Source: Tenodera sinensis (taxonomy: Eukaryota > Arthropoda > Insecta > Mantodea > Mantidae). Taken from it: a stretch of DNA of 64,000 nucleotides. The position numbers were made by a program, and so were the translations under genes. The stretch spans positions 314,082,628 through 314,146,627 of the forward strand of contig CM060964.1 in assembly GCA_030765045.1 (NCBI GenBank). Direction: 5' to 3'. Each line of letters begins with the position of its first letter. Within the stretch, counting starts at the first letter, position 1. The notes under the pieces are model-generated. The model was not told the origin of the DNA. It was given only the letters and a program-made list of their open reading frames with translations, and searched no databases. Positions 34,717-47,525 of this stretch are shown one piece after another.

Positions 34717-36104
34717 TCGTTTGTCTGCACTAATAAAAGTAAACTAAACGAACCTAAACTCCACATCGAACACAGAAATTCCTGCTTGCTATAGAAATAT
34801 TCCCTTTTCTTATTCCTCTAAATAAATGCAAGCTAATATGCAGGAGAAAAAATCAAATGTTTAAACTACTTCTAAAGGTGCTAAGAACTTTCCACCTCGC
34901 AGTGAAATTAGCTGCCAAGTTAGTGACAAGCTTAACATCATATGATACAGCCCAAAAGCCCAAGTGAAGAATAGCCGAGAGGGTTCAGTCACAGACTGTG
35001 AAATTCAGAACTGCTACTGGTGGGGATTCTATACTCGCCTTTCGCAAGTTTATTTTCTGAAATACAAAATTAAGAAACATGTTTAATTCTCTACAGCTTT
35101 TTTTCAGGAATTGAGAATCGGATGACGGCATACTGCTAGAAATTGAGTTAATGGGAACATGGCAACATTGTGTAGCGCTAGGAAATAAACCACATGGTAA
35201 CCTTGCTAGGTGCAAAGGTTGCTTCACGTTGAGGTAATCTACAACTGCATTCTGTTTAATGTATCATTAATTACATTATTCACTGGCAACCAGATCTTGT
35301 AACAATGAATTTTATGATTATTAAACCATATTTTACACTGTTAAACACTTGTTTATTTTAACATGGTAATGTCTACCAAGATGCCTCTGAATGCGAATAT
35401 TTAAAGGGACATATTATTAATTGTAGGAGAAATGATTCACAATTGAGTCAGGCGTATTCCCTGCTTTACTTTCAGCAATTGAAATTAATATCTTATCAAG
35501 CATTCGGATGTAAAATAGCAATCATACTGCAGCATTCATAAGCCGGCGGGAAAAGCTACAACGCTATGCGAAATAAAAATACCTTAATGAGGAGCTTTAT
35601 CGGAAATAGATTCCATTAATTTGTATAATTTAATATTACTCGCAGGTTATATAAACAATGTTCCCGGTAAGGACGAAAAAAGAAGGGAAATAAAAAAGAG
35701 GAATGTTAAATGAGATTTGAAATAATGTTAGTCCACCACTGTGGATTTGAACGAATACGCCAGATCCTCTATAGCGAACAAACGAACTTAGTCTCACTGA
35801 TTAAACTTACCTCTGTAAGCCTAACAGCCAACACTGGAATCATTTTTAGTTCTAGTCCACAACTTAATGGAAAAAGAACAAGAACATATTTTCTGCAGGT
35901 GCATTGAAACTGGATTTGCAATGTTTGCCCGTTAATGTAGAAAGATTGCTGAAATGTTGCTCTTCAAAACTGCGAGGTGAGCCCATGATTGCCATTTCCT
36001 CTGAACATTAAGGGAAGCAGATGACTATCATACCATCAATTCAAGAACGCCTGAGAATTAGGTGACTCTTCGCGCAGGTCTCACTGAAGTTGGGTATTTA
36101 CTTT
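34717..36104 (-). repeat. Right arm of the large imperfect palindrome
   Basis: Reverse-complement partner of 33225-34214. The outer boundary is sharp at about 36104 (GGGTATTTACTTT, matching AAAGTAAATGCCC at 33225). It keeps an uninterrupted site where the left arm has the 58-bp insertion. It contains an extra block (about 35017-35491). Small ORFs inside it are not conserved in the left arm and are probably meaningless. Confidence 0.9.
35017..35491. other. Block present only in the right palindrome arm
   Basis: The left arm joins sequences matching GATAAG and TAGCAG directly, whereas the right arm has about 475 extra bases here. It is either an insertion in this arm or a deletion from the other. 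No inverted ends or coding match were recognised. Confidence 0.6.
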
Positions 36105-37037
36105 TGTGAACAATCGTACTAGAAAATAATAACACTGTGCAATATTTTATAAGAGGAGATCTGTATGGCGTTTTCTCTTCAGTATACCTGACGGTCATTC
36201 TTTTGTCATGTTCTGGGGAATCTCTTTCTCTGGTGATCGATGAATGATGTGAACAGCCGAGTATAGGAGAACTGGAGTGTAGATTGAACTGTAGGAGTGC
36301 GAAGATCTTCATGAACTGCAGAATTGCGAATATACAAAGGAGCATCCGCTCTGATCCGAAGAACTCGATTTTGGAAAATATGTATTCTTTTGAGTTGTGA
36401 ATTTGAAGCTGAGCCTCAAATAGAGCATCCACGCATCCAGATATGTTTGATTACACTCAAGTATATGAGCCTATTGAGATGCAGTGGTAGAGGTCAACTG
36501 CCTTTGATGACAATTTGAGTTGAAGTCTGCGTTAAAGATTTGAAACTAGAGAGACGTGTGCATTTCAAGTCAATTTAAATTATAGGTGCTATCACTTCAT
36601 GCAGCTTAAGGTAAACTTTTCCGTCGCTAACGCCTGCAGAAAAGGGATCGCTCGAGAATCGGCTGAGTTAATACCGGGAATATCGAGTCACAAAAGGTAA
36701 CAGAACCAAAATATTAATTGAAAACACCATTAAAGAAATAATATATTATCACAAAGAAAGGCACATACACAAATAAGTGTGATATGAATAAAAATGTGAG
36801 TTGATTCCGGAGTGGGACATGCGAGTTAACGGAGTCCAAAGACAGTAGTTTGCATTTGGTGTGAATAAAACTTCTTGCCGAGTTGAAAGTCACGACTCCG
36901 TGTCTGATAACCCGAACCAAACGGCTGAATCAAGTTGATAGCAATGTTGACTCAAAACGGTAGGTCGTGGTCTATGAATCACAGTTCCTGTGCAAGTTCC
37001 TTTTATTGCTGCGGATTATTAACTGCAGAAGTGGAAC
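36105..37037. other. No recognised gene
   Basis: A 124-codon minus-strand ORF (36058-36432) crosses the palindrome boundary and has no known motif. Confidence 0.55.
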
Positions 37038-37216
37038 TCCTCCGAAGATCCTGAATTCCAATTGGAACTTGTGAATCTGATAGTACAACTGCCGGATGTT
37101 AAGAAACAAAAATACTGGGCTTTAACTGAAATTAAGTGTACAATCGCGGCAAAATTTAAGCCAAAGTTGTTCAATGACCAGCAGATTGCCAAGAAAGTGC
37201 AAAGTATGAGAAGAAG
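37038..37216 (+). pseudogene. Possible MADF/Myb-like DNA-binding fragment, Harbinger accessory ORF candidate
   Basis: An open stretch on the plus strand reads ...DPEFQLELVNLIVQLPDVKK, then YWALTEIKCTIAAKF and QQIAKKVQSMRRR, running into an A-rich tract at 37210. The spacing of hydrophobic residues and the final basic Lys/Arg segment resemble MADF or Myb/SANT-like domains, the usual second protein of PIF-Harbinger elements. The orientation is opposite to the neighbouring transposase relic, as in many Harbinger elements. The match is weak: I rely on position as much as on sequence. Confidence 0.3.
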
Positions 37217-37258
37217 AAAAAAAAAAAAAAAAAAAACAAAAAAAAAAAAAAAAAAACA
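37208..37258. repeat. A-rich homopolymer tract
   Basis: Two A runs separated by C, following the MADF-like fragment. Confidence 0.9.
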
Positions 37259-37319
37259 AGTCTTCAGGCTAAGGATAGTTTTTTGGCTGCATTGTTAACT
37301 ATGAAACAACCTAACAGTA

Positions 37320-37955
37320 CACGTGGTATTTTTTCAGTGGCTAGCCGACTCTTGCTTTGCAGTATAAGGAAGCTTTGTTTCATTTGTCCGGAACTCTTTT
37401 CTGTAACTTTCTCCTTATTAATGCAAATGTAGGCTCTGTGCTCTGGAGTTTGTGAGTCCTGGAAAGATGTCACAAACCAAGAGCTTTACCATAGCCTGTA
37501 TTACCAATTAAGATAGCATCAGCACGTTGCACTACAATTTCCCTAAAAATATCCCCGTTTCTCAAGATTCCGGAGTCATGTACAAATCCATGCCACATAA
37601 GATCGACACTGGTGAACTCTTCTGCTGAGTTACAGTTACCTGAACATCAATACTAAGGACGCCTTTTCTGTTGATATATTCGCCCCTATGTGCATTTGGT
37701 TTCTTAATTAATATATAGGTACAATCAATTGCCCCAATAGCCCAAGAAAATCCATGGCGTTCTTGTCACTGTGTCTGTGAATTTCGCAGGTCAGCAACAG
37801 AAGTTGGACATTTAATCCATTGATCAGTCTTTCTTTCCACTGATTCCTGCACTTTCGAAAATGTTTTCCACACTATGCGCCTGTTTATGCCGATGTATTC
37901 AACACCAGTTTGAAAATCCGGGTCACTCAAATATCGCAAGAATATTCTGTTTTTA
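37320..37955 (-). pseudogene. PIF-Harbinger transposase pseudogene (HARBI1-like)
   Basis: Reading the minus strand from 37951 gives NRIFLRYLSDPDFQTG, INRRIVWKTFSKVQESV, then after a stop WAIGAIDCTYILIKKPNAHR and EYINRKGVLSIDVQ. With frame changes it continues as LMWHGFVHDSGILRN and DAILIGNTGYG. This order and spacing is the RNase H-like DDE core of Harbinger transposases: the first Asp lies in GAIDCT, and the usual second Asp in GDSGY is here Asn (GNTGY). These enzymes normally work with a Myb/MADF-type partner. The remnant ends around 37320 and on the other side abuts a GT-repeat at about 37995. Several stops and frameshifts show it is dead. Confidence 0.82.
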
Positions 37956-37994
37956 TCATTAGATAAAGCACCACTTCGTTTTTTAATTTCTCTT

Positions 37995-38520
<526 letters not shown>

Positions 38521-40009
38521 TTTTCTTAAGCAGAATGTCTATCCACCAGCTCATGGTCTCTAGCAGGAATGCAGTAAACAATTCTAGGTGCACAGCTATA
38601 TCTGAAGCTGGACTCGTACTTCCGATTGCGCTTACGACAATAGTACCAACCTTGGAATGTATATCGACGCTATATTATAGCAAATAACTCGCTCAAAATA
38701 GCAAAACTTAAATGATACTCAGTTCATGCAATATGTTCAGCTTGTGAAAACACACTCACCTTAAACAAGTGGAGTAGCCAGCTCTTCAGGGTAAATCACC
38801 TGTTAAATTTCTTTCACTATTGTTTCGCCTTGGCCCAAGCTAGTTCTATGGGATTTAGATCACACATTTATGAAGGCAGCATAACTAAAGTGTGACCAAT
38901 TGAAGCCTAAAATGCGTCCACTTTAAAAAGCTTATTTTTAAGTTTGTTTAAATCAGATCCGTTTTACGCATGGAACTGTCACTGAATTCCTTTGTTCTAG
39001 AATATCTCACCTGTTTGCAGTTAAAATGTATGTTTTAAGTCTTACTAAACTGCCTAACCAGAAAAAATTTAACATTGGCGAATATTCTCTACATAAAAAT
39101 TAACAAATGTGTGATTTTCAGTATAATAATACACTACATACATATATCAAAATGTTATCATTTACAAACACATCTTAAAATGATTTACAAGGCTAAATAC
39201 GGTCTCAATATTTAAACATATGTAGGTAACTGTAAAAATCCAAACCTTCTATATGGTATTCTAAACCAATACGCCTGTGTCATAAAAAGGCACCAAAACC
39301 TTGCATCATCTATGGAGGTAGTTTTGGCATGGAAATGGAGGTAGGGAACCTAGTGTAAGGCAGTGTTATATTACCATACAGTGTATGAATGAGGAAGCCT
39401 AAGAGTCAAATCCAGCAGTCTTTAATTTTGGATGAAAATGTTATGTGGCATCACTGCAATTCTTTCAATGCACTTTGCAAATTTACCAATGTATTTCATG
39501 GCATGTCGAGCAATAGCTCATTGATTTCAAATTGTGAAACGCACACTTCAATTAAACATCATAGTTCTCACAGATTTAGTGTGTTAAACCTAACCATCTC
39601 CCAAAATGGGAAATAAAATTCCTAATATCCACAATGCCCATTAGTTTATAAGTTGAGTTTATAGCTGTTAAGTTGGCGAGTTTCATGAAATTACTATATA
39701 TTATTTACCTTTAACCCTTTAGTGTTAGCCTGAACAGGAAAATATAGTAGTAAAGTGCCAAGAAATTTGGAATAATTACGTAAGCGATACACTAGAACTG
39801 AATTAAACTAAAACCAAGAGGCACATAAATCTATATGAACGTAGAATCTACAACTTGTGCTCTAAGTGCGTATCCTTTTACATAAGCCTCACATTTAATC
39901 TTTGAACAAGGAGTAACCTGCCTAGTATTGGTATGCTAATATGGTTTAAAACCCTTAAAAATCTAAAATTTTATTTTAATTTGAAGCATCTTCAAATGCA
40001 ACATTTATT
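38521..40009. other. No recognised gene
   Basis: AT-rich, nothing recognised. Confidence 0.6.
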
Positions 40010-40110
40010 ACTTTCTCTACCACGTACCTAGTAGGTGGAGAAGCTATTCCACTACACCCGAAAACTCGATACCGAAATATCAGTGGAAATACACGTTTGT
40101 AAAAAGGCCC

Positions 40111-40153
<43 letters not shown>

Positions 40154-40191
40154 CGCGTGCGCGTCCGTGTGTGTGCGTGCGTGTGTGGTGC

Positions 40192-40227
<36 letters not shown>

Positions 40228-41098
40228 CCGTGTGTGTGTCCGTGCGTGTGTGTGCGCGCGTTCGTGTATGTGCGTGCGTGTGTGGTGTGGTGTGTGTATG
40301 TGCGTGCGTGCGTGTGTGGTGTGTGTGTTCGTGTGTGTGTGTGCGCGCGCGCGTTCGTGTATAGGCGTGCGTGTGTGGTGTGTGTATGTGTGTGTGTGCG
40401 CGCGTGTGTGTATGTGTGTGTATGTAAACAGCATAACTCAATACCAACAAGACTGTTAAACACCAAACTTGGCACCTACCACAGACGCGACACGAAGATT
40501 TCAAGAAAATTCCCCACCACAGACTACCCTTTACATAGAACATTGTTCGAAAACTCTGATTTTCTCAAAAATGTCTCTAACGACTTTGATTAAAATGTCA
40601 TATGTTCAAGATATTTTTATGGCAAATGAAATGTATACTTTGAATTTTCTGGCTATAGTCCATGTAGTCCTGTTTACTTTTGATGACTTTTGCATAACTA
40701 ATCCCTAAGAGATAGACCAAATTGTACTATACAAAAACTGTAGATCTCTTTAAAGCACACAATTTATGCCCAAATGTATTTTTTGTGGAGTGAACCACTT
40801 CGGAGATATTCCTTGTTATTTGTGTGAGTTTTGCAGTACTTAAGCTTTTCTCAAATGGAAGATCGCTATTCACTTATCTCTTGGCCGTGCAAAGAGAACG
40901 GAACTTCAAAGCCTTGATAGAGCGACCAAGTCAAAGTCTACTGTATTCCCATATTCCCTTTGTGCCTACAAGAAAATTAGCAATAAGGTAATTCCTACAA
41001 ATGTTTATCTCGACTAACATGAAGAAGATAGAGGAATAAGAGTTTGCAAGAATAGTTAGTACAAGAGTAGAGAAAGTCATGTGAGTGCAACACATCAA
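40010..41098 (+). repeat. GT-repeat family, copy 6 (near full length)
   Basis: Begins ACTTTCTCTAC (40010-40020) and has its inverse GTAGAGAAAGT at 41068-41078, then GAGTGCAACACATCA. A compound (GT)n array fills 40111-40425. Family words include GACTACCCTTTACAT, TTTTCTGGCTATAG and GTGAACCACTTCGGAGATAT. All Cys/Val/His ORFs are artefacts. Confidence 0.92.
40111..40425. repeat. Compound (GT)n/(GCGT)n microsatellite
   Basis: About 315 bases of GT steps with many GC, GGT and CCGT interruptions, alternating purine-pyrimidine over most of the length. Confidence 0.97.
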
Positions 41099-41205
41099 GC
41101 TTTTATTCAGGGAACCTCAGAACGTGCATTTCCAGTGAAATCTCGGTATCGAATTTTTGGGTGGAATGCAATACCTTCTCTACCTACTATGTCGTGGTGT
41201 AGATG
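41099..41205 (-). repeat. Inverted GT-repeat end fragment abutting copy 6
   Basis: TATTCAGGGAACCTCAGAAC, TTCCAGTGAAATCTCGGTAT and GGGTGGAATGCAATACCTTC are the left end of the family in reverse orientation, placed head-on against the right end of copy 6. Confidence 0.8.
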
Positions 41206-42898
41206 GTAAAGTTTGCAACACTGCTGGGCTTGACTCTAAGCACCTAAGCGTTTTAATACAAAAGAATGTAGGCATCGAAACCCTTCCCTCGCTAGAGAGG
41301 TCAAGCTACTTTCCTTACAGACCTACAGTTTATACATGTATTAACATTAGTTGCTGTAATTAAAGAATACCCTGAGTGACTAAATACAATATCTTGAGAG
41401 GTTGACATCATATGGACAGGTTTTATCTACCTTCTATTGCAGTAACCGTTTCCAACAAAAGAGAAACAAATTAATGGGCTATTTGGGCAGCAGGTGTCGA
41501 GGTCAGAGATGGAATGCAGTAAAAAGAGGACACGATCTTCCCACTGTCGATACTCATAACTCAACAAATCCTGTTATGTCTGTCTCATGGTATCAGTGAG
41601 ATGATATTGCCGCAAACTTTCCTCTGACCATACACAACATACTAAAGGAAGGGAAAGTCGGTAAACACCAGGATCTTTGGGCGGGCCACTATGAACACAT
41701 CTCTCAACGATCCATACTGATCTGGGTCATATTCGTCATGCGTTCCTTACTCAGAGTGCCAAGGAGTTTGGTTTATAGCAGGGGAAAGTTTGGACTCCCC
41801 AAAGTGAATGGAAAACGAGTTTCTCAAAGTTGATGAAACATGAAGCGTGTGTAATCTTATTTTGCCAAATTTCGAGTATGGGTGTAACATGATGTTCCAG
41901 TTTCACTCATCTTCTCGAAACTTTGTAAATAAAAGAACTGGTCAGAAGATTTTTGCCTATAAACTTCAAACTTTTCATTTAACCCATTAAGAGACCCTAG
42001 GACTGAAAAATGACCGAAAAATTATCAAATTTATCTAATTAAACGCCCCTTTCCTGTTTAAATTTTCGGCAGTATTTGAACAATATATGGGCCAAAAAGG
42101 GCTCAAAAACAACCAAACTCAGCGGAAAGGAGAGGTTAAGCTATGAATCTGAGGAGACTACTAGACAAAATAAGGAAGATGTGACAAACAGGTAATCTCA
42201 CTCACAATCATGATGCATGGTGTAGAAAAATTGGTTTTTCTCACTTTACATTTTTAGTACACAGTGTACTCCATGTGCATTTAATATTGTGCTATGCTTA
42301 CAGAATTTTTCCAGCATGCGCTCCATTTATATGACTTCAACTTCAGTCTTTGGTTTCAAAATCTGAAGATTTGTTTAGCTTTAATTAAAAGAAACAAATA
42401 AAAAAAGGCTAAAAGCTATTTTTAATGTCCAAAGAAATTAGGTACTTTAAAACTAATTATTTTTCTTCCTGCCAGAGATTGGTGTTATTTCTTGGGCAAT
42501 TAGAGTTTATGAATAATAAAACTGTTGGGATATTTTAGTTTTTGATGCGCATGGAATGTTTTGAATATTAAGGTATTTTCGCATTGTCAATAAATTGAAT
42601 AATTAATTCGCTCAGAACTATAAAACAGATTTATTGGAACTTTGTGTGGTAGTTCATAACAAACACCCTTAGATGTGCAAAGTATTGATTTCATACCTGT
42701 AAAAATATAGAAAATTCAAATTTCAGTCTGAGTCCCTTAATAAAACAGGAATTTAGAGTGATTTTGTATCAGATGATGAAATCATTGTGAAAATAATCTG
42801 ACACAGTCTATTCTGGGACCTAAGTTAGTGTTGTGAGCTAAGTATCATAATAATCGGTTCAACGTTAAGTGAAAAGGTCACACACACACACGCACGCA

Positions 42899-42946
<48 letters not shown>

Positions 42947-43202
42947 AAAGTGCAAAAGTTTTCAAATGCTATTTCTAGCTTCAACTTAATTTATTATATA
43001 TCATGCAGCGGATATTTATTCAAAATTGAAAATTGTCAAAAAAAGTTTAGAATAAGATTTTGTGCCTAAATTGTTTATTCGGTCTAAAAGTGTGGATTGT
43101 TTAATCATGCTCATGACTTTATTCTATAGCTATTATGATCTATCTTTCTTGCTGTTGCCTATTTAGGAATCACACATTAGAAGAGGGCACCCAACGCTGT
43201 CA
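41206..43202. other. No recognised gene
   Basis: Only the CACG/CA array (42879) is notable. Confidence 0.6.
42879..42944. repeat. (CACG)n and (CA)n array
   Basis: Same two-block arrangement as 19570-19658, but without recognisable GT-repeat flanks. Confidence 0.95.
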
Positions 43203-43270
43203 CTGTAGTTTAATAGGGGCCCTAATGACTAAGTTGTCGACGGGCCCTTAAACCTGACACACTCACTCAC
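43203..43270 (+). mobile_element. Short SINE 3'-end fragment
   Basis: GGGCCCTAATGACTAAGTTG, then TCGACGGGCCCTTAAACC, then CACACTCACTCACTG. Reverse orientation of the 33577 and 17965 fragments. Confidence 0.65.
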
Positions 43271-45639
43271 TGTAGTTTAGTATCTAGCTTAATTTGAGCA
43301 GTTGAAAGATAAAGAGCTGTAAGTCGCTCATAAATCTGAGGAAAAAACTCTCATGTATTAGAATCACAATGCCTTCTCTACCCACTCTTCAACAAGCTTC
43401 TCTTACTCTTCTTTTCACTTCCCATTAATCGAGATAAATAACCGCAGGGAAGCTCATGACACGTTTCCGTTGTAGGTAAAAAGGGGGATACAGGATGCTG
43501 AAGCAATTGTCAAATCCTTTTTAAACCGGGTCGCTACATGCTGGCTTAAAGTCATACTCTTTCCACGACAACCACACACAAAAGAAGTGAGACATTGCAC
43601 CTTAAAAATTATGAAGTAAACGACAATTAAAACCGATAAAAACAAATATCCCAGAAATGGTTAATGCTACAAAAATTATTTAAAGATAAATTGGAGTTTC
43701 AAACAGAGTTACAGTTGCTTTTGTACAATAATATACTCTTTACCTCTTACAGTTTACCAGTCATATAAAAGTACATAGAACGTATGCCGCAAGAAGAGAA
43801 CATCACAGGCTATTCGCCAATAATGTATAACATAACATTTATTTGCCATTTGTGTGTTCCTTTGCGCAGAAACTTATTTACTGAGTTTGGAACTAACCTC
43901 TAATAGATTAATGGCGATTATATGGGGCTCTCATTTGGTGCTTTCCAATAACAGAAGAATAGCAGAAGTGTAAAAAACCTGTTATAACGCTGTGAAAGTA
44001 CCAATAAGGCTACATTGTGCTAAGACCCCACACCATTAGCCTGAGTGTCTTGTATCGGTTAAGACAGGGTGGGCACAACCAAGAGTCCTTGCCGCTTCTC
44101 TTTTGTTTTATGGATATCCAACACTACCGCCACACCTGTTGTCTAGACATACTGACCCTGTTCTGCTCCAACACGCTCTTTCTATGTACTTAAGCATGTA
44201 TATATCCGGATCTATGGCCATTAGGATACCGTATCTAATATGTTTTTACAGCCCCTTCCACTATGCAACCCATAAACTGTGTCCACAGCTCTACAGGATT
44301 TATTGCCGTTGTCTAAATATAAATTATATGCAAGCGAGGAAAATTTAGAAAGCTTTTAACATTTAGGCCCTTTATTTTTTGGCGGATGTAGCCGATAAAA
44401 GCAAGGCCGGTATACTCAATTGAAATTGCCACTATGACCCAGTTCTGACTTTGTTGTCGAAGTATAGCGAAGCACGCGCTGTTTCTGAGTTTTCACATAA
44501 AACTTTGAAAATGTAAGGTGCTATGATGGAACACAATATAAATAAACCGGCTGTTAAACCTCTGAACAGACACGTATTGCTGCAAGTATCAGTGCGTTGG
44601 AATTATTAGATATTTGGATCTGATAAGGCAGAGCAAGAAGCACTATTTAGTTCAATGATTTTTAATGAACAAATCAACTTCTATAACAATGTTTTAAAGA
44701 CAAAATTTTCCACACTAAACTTAAATAAGAGGTCTCCGAGAATGAATGGGAATGTTACTGTGATCTTGGACCACTTAAGACAGGAATCGGCAAATTGGTC
44801 ATCGCGATTACACGAATGGTGGCGTCATGGCATGCAACCCGGCATGCACATGACGCATGGTTTGAAGGAGGGGTTTTAAAGTCGCAGTGGTGACGTAAAA
44901 GAACTTATTTAACACACGTTTGATTTTATATTATATTACATATATTTACAGATTGAGAGGGCTTTAACATTCAGTTTTCATTAATTTATTCTTTGCTTCG
45001 TCTGGAGCATTATAATTTTGCATACATCTAAAGTTTATTCACAAGCACTGACGTACAATAGAGCACGTAGGTTTTCATGTCAATCGCGATCTGCTTTTAG
45101 ATTTTACAGTCTTCAGTTTAGAAAACAATTGCTCATACATATATACTGAGCCAAACACAGTATTAATATATGCAGCAAATGCAAGGAGAGCCGGAAATCT
45201 TTCCATATCAAGTTCTCTAAATAAATCTAAACCATTTTCATTTTCTAATTGAGATTTTACGGGATGACCTCTAAGGTTTTAGGCTTTTTTTTTTCTTTTC
45301 TTTTTTTTTAAATTATTGTACTTTGTAATCCACTTCTTCACTAGACTACGAAGCTTGACTGAGTATTTAAACGTTATGATCACATTTACGAGCACGCGTT
45401 TGTTTTATACTATTTTTGTAAAATGTCTTAACATTTCCTATCTGTGAATTGCTTGTGATCTTTGTGACAACATAAAGTCCTTTAATGTTTGACCTGTAGA
45501 CAGAAATTCGAATACAACAGACATTTCACATTCTTGGCCATAGCGCAGCAAAAATATTCTTCTTCCCACTCCTCTTGGAATGGGAAGATTACCTTGCGTT
45601 TTCATTGTTTCGAAATAACCTTGTCGTATCAAGGAGGTG
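43271..45639. other. No recognised gene
   Basis: Short ORFs at 44103-44348 and 44655-44879 show no known domain. Confidence 0.6.
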
Positions 45640-45962
45640 CACACCATTGCTTGTTTATGTAGCGCACTTGCCTCTGGTGCGGAGGACCCGGGTTCGATCC
45701 CCGATACCAGCAAGGGGATTTTTCCCCCACTGGGAGGTCTGGCACGGGGTGCACTCAGCCTCGTTAGGTACCGGAGGGGCCAATTTAGGAGCTACTTGAT
45801 GGAGAAGTAGCGGCCCCAGGACGAGAAGGCTGCTTAGATGTCCGGGAGGGCTTGGGATGCTGACCACATACCACCCTCCAGTACTGTACCCCACCAATGA
45901 CGCCTGTAGTGGGCAGAGGTGGGGGACGCAGTGGTTGGGCGGCAAGTCTTGGCCCTTAATAG
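45640..45962 (+). mobile_element. tRNA-derived SINE, family B copy 4
   Basis: Plus-strand copy: TGTAGCGCACTTGCCTCTGG (A box region), GGTTCGATCCCCGATACC (B box), then GAGGTCTGGCACGGGGTGCA and finally GGGGGACGCAGTGG. Opposite orientation to the other family B copies. Confidence 0.88.
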
Positions 45963-46317
45963 GTTGTTGCGTTGGGGTTTAGTTAGTCCACATTCTGATA
46001 AGAACATCGAGTAACATGTAACTTGAGTAGTTGCATGAAATGATCCACATTCTCAATGATTCCACTGTAAACTTAAACATATAATGGGCTAACCTGAATA
46101 TTTGTGTGCAAGAATTTGCTGGGTATGCCTACATGATTTGGGGCCTCTGCATAAAAAATCAGTTTAAGATAAAAGTGCGCGTGTGTGTGTGTCGGGGTGG
46201 ATTTGTGAGCAGCACAGCTCAAAAAAATGCTGGTTAAGTAATAAACTTGGTATTCAAGTTCAGTATATTTTAAAGATGTTCCATGGAGAGTTTTAGAAAA
46301 ATCCCCCACCTCTGTAA

Positions 46318-46905
46318 CAACTTGCGGAGGGGACTCAGCACCTCAACCGAAAAGAGATATTTTGTGCCTTTAGCGGGGCACCCCGCGGGAGGATGGATGA
46401 GACGAATGGAACCTAAGGGCGACAAGAACGTTGGCACGACAGAGCAGAGGGCAGGGTCCCTATGTTTTTTCAGTTAGAAGCACCCCGGCGGAGGCTGGTT
46501 CGGCTCGGTTCCTCTCCCACCCTTCCGGGTTCGTACTCTTAGAAGGGGGGCTCAAAAAACCGGCTTCCTTCCCCATCAGGCTTGTGCCATCCCATGGGGG
46601 ACGCCGGAAACCAATAGACTCGCACTCCAATCCGGAGGACATTTCCAGAGCACATACGTTCTCCCTGTCATGCTGCTACCGCGACGCTCGCCGACGCTTC
46701 CAACCCTGTCAGAAACCTAACGGGACGAAGGGTGAAAGGAAATGATTAATGTAACGAAATGGAGGGACAGGAAATTCGGATATGGAAATCCTTCCCAGCA
46801 TTCACCTGGCGACCGGGGGAAAATCTCCGAAAAAAACCCATGCTTCAGGAAGGCGGCTGCGGGGATCGAACCCGCGACCTCCCGAATGTCCCCGTCCCTA
46901 ACTAC
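46318..46905 (-). mobile_element. tRNA-derived SINE-like element, family C copy 2
   Basis: The minus strand begins with the head CATTCGGGAGGTCGCGGGTT and CGATCCCCGCAGCC (B box). The body contains CTTCCCAGCATTCACCTGGC and GCAGAGGGCAGGGTCCCTAT (plus strand). It is inserted in a GT-repeat (sequence matching CCCCAC before and CTACCCTTTACAT after). Confidence 0.85.
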
Positions 46906-47006
46906 CCTTTACATGTGGAACATTTTATATTTTTGATTTTCTCAAGATTTTGATTACATCATTATTTGTTTAAGATATTTACATGATAGATAAAATGTAT
47001 ATCTAT

Positions 47007-47525
47007 AAGAATTAGCACTGAAAAATTCAATGCTATAGCCGGGATTTCAACCACGGATCTTCCGCTGATCGAGCGGCTGCTCTAACCTCTAAGCTACCAT
47101 GGCCAACGTGTCAGCATGACATTAAATTCCCCAACCAATTATTACTTTACCGGTAGACCACAAGGGAATCTCACATCAGAGATAAATACCCCAATGTCGA
47201 CTTACAAAACTAAGTACTTTATGTCACGGGTTTAAGTAACCTTTAGGTGGTAATTATTATTTATGTATGCCAACAAACTTACTGCTGGTGTTTTAAACAC
47301 ACAAACCGTGTGTGGGCAATGTTTAAGAGGTGGAATCAGAACTGAAAAATGCAATGCCACAGCCGGGATCTTCCGCTTATCCAGTGGCTGCTCCAATCTC
47401 TAAACTGCCATGGCCAACTTGCCAGCATCTCATTAAACTCCCCAACCGATTCGTACATTGCCCACACACGGTTTGTGTGTCTAAAAAAAACACCAACAAT
47501 AAGTTTATTGGCATAAATAAATAAC
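47007..47525 (-). mobile_element. Dimeric tRNA-derived SINE, copy 2 (13-bp target duplication)
   Basis: Same two-head arrangement as at 19789, more diverged (first head near 47030-47100, second near 47355-47415). It ends with the shared TAAGTTTATTGGCATAAATA. AATGTATATCTAT flanks it at 46994-47006 and 47526-47538, splitting a GT-repeat whose two halves continue on both sides. Confidence 0.88.

Noticed and set aside
40052..40593. Cys/Val- and His/Thr-rich ORFs of up to 163 codons
   Set aside because: Caused by the compound GT array; flanks are GT-repeat sequence.
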